Assembly (NCBI GenBank): GCA_031289865.1
Contig: JAITOQ010000156.1
Coordinates: 1-5,920, forward strand
Length of the DNA: 5,920 nucleotides
Origin: Clostridiales bacterium
GTDB taxonomy: Bacteria; Bacillota; Clostridia; Christensenellales; JAISNN01
Reading direction: 5' to 3'
Below the pieces are notes generated by a model that saw only the letters and a program-made list of their open reading frames with translations, was not told the origin of the DNA and did not search any database. Below are positions 5,061-5,920 of the stretch, in pieces (positions within the stretch are counted from its first letter, which is position 1; each line of letters starts with the position of its first letter). Made by a program: the position numbers and the translations under genes.

Positions 5061-5759
5061 TCAATTCACCGCCATTTGACTTGCTACAAAGTAGTTTGTG
5101 GAATAATACGAGGTGAGGCTACCGATATCCGACCAATCGCGGTCGGTTTTGTATGCGAATAGACCGTTGCCGACGAGGGCGGGGAGAAGAGCTTTGCCGA
5201 AGTCGTAAAAGCCGTCGGGGATAAGGTCGAGGACGCGTTTGTCGATCATATAGATGCCGGTGTTGACGAGTCCGGGGCGGCTGACTTCGGGTTTTTCGAT
5301 AAATTTTGTCACCGCGCCGCCCTCCTCGGTGAGGACGCCGAAACCCGCCGTGTCGTCAAGCCGTTTACAAGCCAAGGTGAACAGCGCGTTGTGAGAGAAG
5401 TGGTACGCGGCAAATTCGTTGAGATCTATATCGGTGAACGCGTCGCCGCTCACCACTAAAAAATTGTCGCCGAGAAAATCCGCGGCATTTTTTATACTCC
5501 CCGCCGTGCCTAAAGGCGTGGTTTCGACAAAGTAGGACATCTTGACCCCGAAGTCGGAGCCGTCCTTAAAATAATCTATAATCATTTCGGGCTTGTAGCT
5601 CAATGTCGCGCCGATTTCGGTGTAGCCGTAATTTTTTAACAATTCGACGATATAGAGCATAATGGGTTTATCAATAATCGGAATCATAGGCTTTGGAATT
5701 TCGTTTGTGAGCGGACGAAGCCTTGTCCCGAATCCGCCCGCCATAATAATTGCCTTCAT
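5061..5759 (-). CDS. Sugar-1-phosphate nucleotidyltransferase, stand-alone catalytic domain
   Basis: A 232-residue member of the NTP_transferase family, which joins an NTP and a sugar-1-phosphate to form an NDP-sugar and pyrophosphate for polysaccharide, cell-wall or glycan synthesis. Visible motifs are MAGGFGTRLRPLT (6-18) with PKP (22-24) for nucleotide and pyrophosphate binding, SGDAFTD (104-110) with metal-binding Asp106, EKP (155-157), NTGIY (166-170) for sugar contacts, and WSDIG (209-213) with a second acidic residue, Asp211. The overall pattern is closest to mannose-1-phosphate guanylyltransferase-like proteins, but glucose or N-acetylglucosamine phosphates are possible substrates. 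It ends right after the catalytic domain, lacking the beta-helix or phosphomutase-like extensions many relatives carry. The frame is open to 5897, but GGAGG five bases before the ATG at 5757-5759 and the family N-terminus MKAIIMAGG fix the start. It converges on the caspase gene; no clear promoter is seen upstream. Confidence 0.9.
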   Translation of the reverse strand: MKAIIMAGGFGTRLRPLTNEIPKPMIPIIDKPIMLYIVELLKNYGYTEIGATLSYKPEMIIDYFKDGSDFGVKMSYFVETTPLGTAGSIKNAADFLGDNFLVVSGDAFTDIDLNEFAAYHFSHNALFTLACKRLDDTAGFGVLTEEGGAVTKFIEKPEVSRPGLVNTGIYMIDKRVLDLIPDGFYDFGKALLPALVGNGLFAYKTDRDWSDIGSLTSYYSTNYFVASQMAVN

Positions 5760-5874
5760 AAAAACCTCCGAAAAGGGAAAAAGTAGGAATAATAGAAATA
5801 GTATTAGATTGTTTTGGGAAAATATGCAAGGTTTTTTAATGCCGCCATAATTATCAATAATTTTAAATTTTATT

Positions 5875-5897
5875 TTGTTATCGCGATTATATAACAA
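5875..5897. promoter_or_regulatory. Inverted repeat upstream of the nucleotidyltransferase gene
   Basis: TTGTTAT (5875-5881) and ATAACAA (5891-5897) are 7-bp inverted arms around nine bases; a second, overlapping dyad CGATT/AATCG uses 5884-5888 and 5896-5900. It lies about 120 bases upstream of the gene, near a minus-strand TATAAT that lacks a good -35 box. It could be an operator, but the region is AT-rich and chance is possible. Apart from this, 5760-5874 is AT-rich and shows only the GGAGG ribosome site. Confidence 0.35.
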
Positions 5898-5904
5898 TCG
5901 TTTT

Positions 5905-5920
5905 AGATTCTTCGCTGCGC
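5905..5920 (-). repeat. Partial interspersed repeat cut by the window end
   Basis: On the minus strand this reads GCGCAGCGAAGAATCT, matching the right half of the repeat at 3333-3360 (GCGAAGAATCT), here in the opposite orientation. The rest should lie beyond base 5920. Confidence 0.55.

Noticed and set aside
5760..5897. Upstream extension of the nucleotidyltransferase by 46 residues, including a hydrophobic stretch
   Set aside because: GGAGG immediately precedes the ATG at 5757-5759, where the family N-terminus begins; the extension is AT-rich non-coding sequence that happens to lack stops.

Overview
The window looks like chromosomal DNA from a bacterium of moderate GC content with strong Shine-Dalgarno sites (AAGGAG, GGAGG) and sigma-70/A type promoters. 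A Clostridia-like or related Firmicute is my best guess. That rests only on gene style, the serC-serA pair with a short ACT-type SerA, and the kinds of interspersed repeats present, so it is tentative.

Layout from left to right. (a) 1-604, minus: the N-terminal part of a membrane-anchored SGNH/GDSL hydrolase, cut by the window edge. Its consensus-like promoter lies so close to the ATG that the mRNA may be leaderless. (b) 640-973: a non-coding gap with a 43-bp perfect palindrome, short direct repeats, an intrinsic terminator and a second AT-rich hairpin; the last two probably end the serine operon. (c) 974-3240, minus: serC followed by serA, the first two dedicated steps of serine synthesis read in reverse map order (SerA makes 3-phosphohydroxypyruvate, SerC aminates it). 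(d) 3241-3873: a repeat-rich intergenic region with three interspersed palindromic repeat families, an apparently orphan minus-strand terminator, and a perfect-consensus promoter. (e) 3874-4965, plus: a caspase-fold (C14-type) protease fused to two Sel1-like repeats. (f) 4966-5060: a convergent gap with an inverted copy of a repeat also found upstream of the caspase gene. (g) 5061-5759, minus: a stand-alone sugar-1-phosphate nucleotidyltransferase. (h) 5760-5920: its AT-rich upstream region, ending in part of another interspersed repeat.

The housekeeping genes are ordinary. The notable part is the caspase-Sel1 gene. It is a single-gene unit with its own very strong promoter, reads against its neighbours, and is bracketed by perfect 42-bp inverted copies of one repeat (3605-3646 and 4987-5028). 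A good minus-strand terminator at 3461-3491 has no minus-strand gene close upstream of it. One reading is that the caspase segment was inserted between the nucleotidyltransferase gene and its original terminator. This is inference and needs comparison with related genomes.

There is no CRISPR array, tRNA, rRNA, transposase or recognisable partner gene (gasdermin, NTPase sensor, toxin-antitoxin) in the window, so any defence or cell-death role for the caspase is a hypothesis only.
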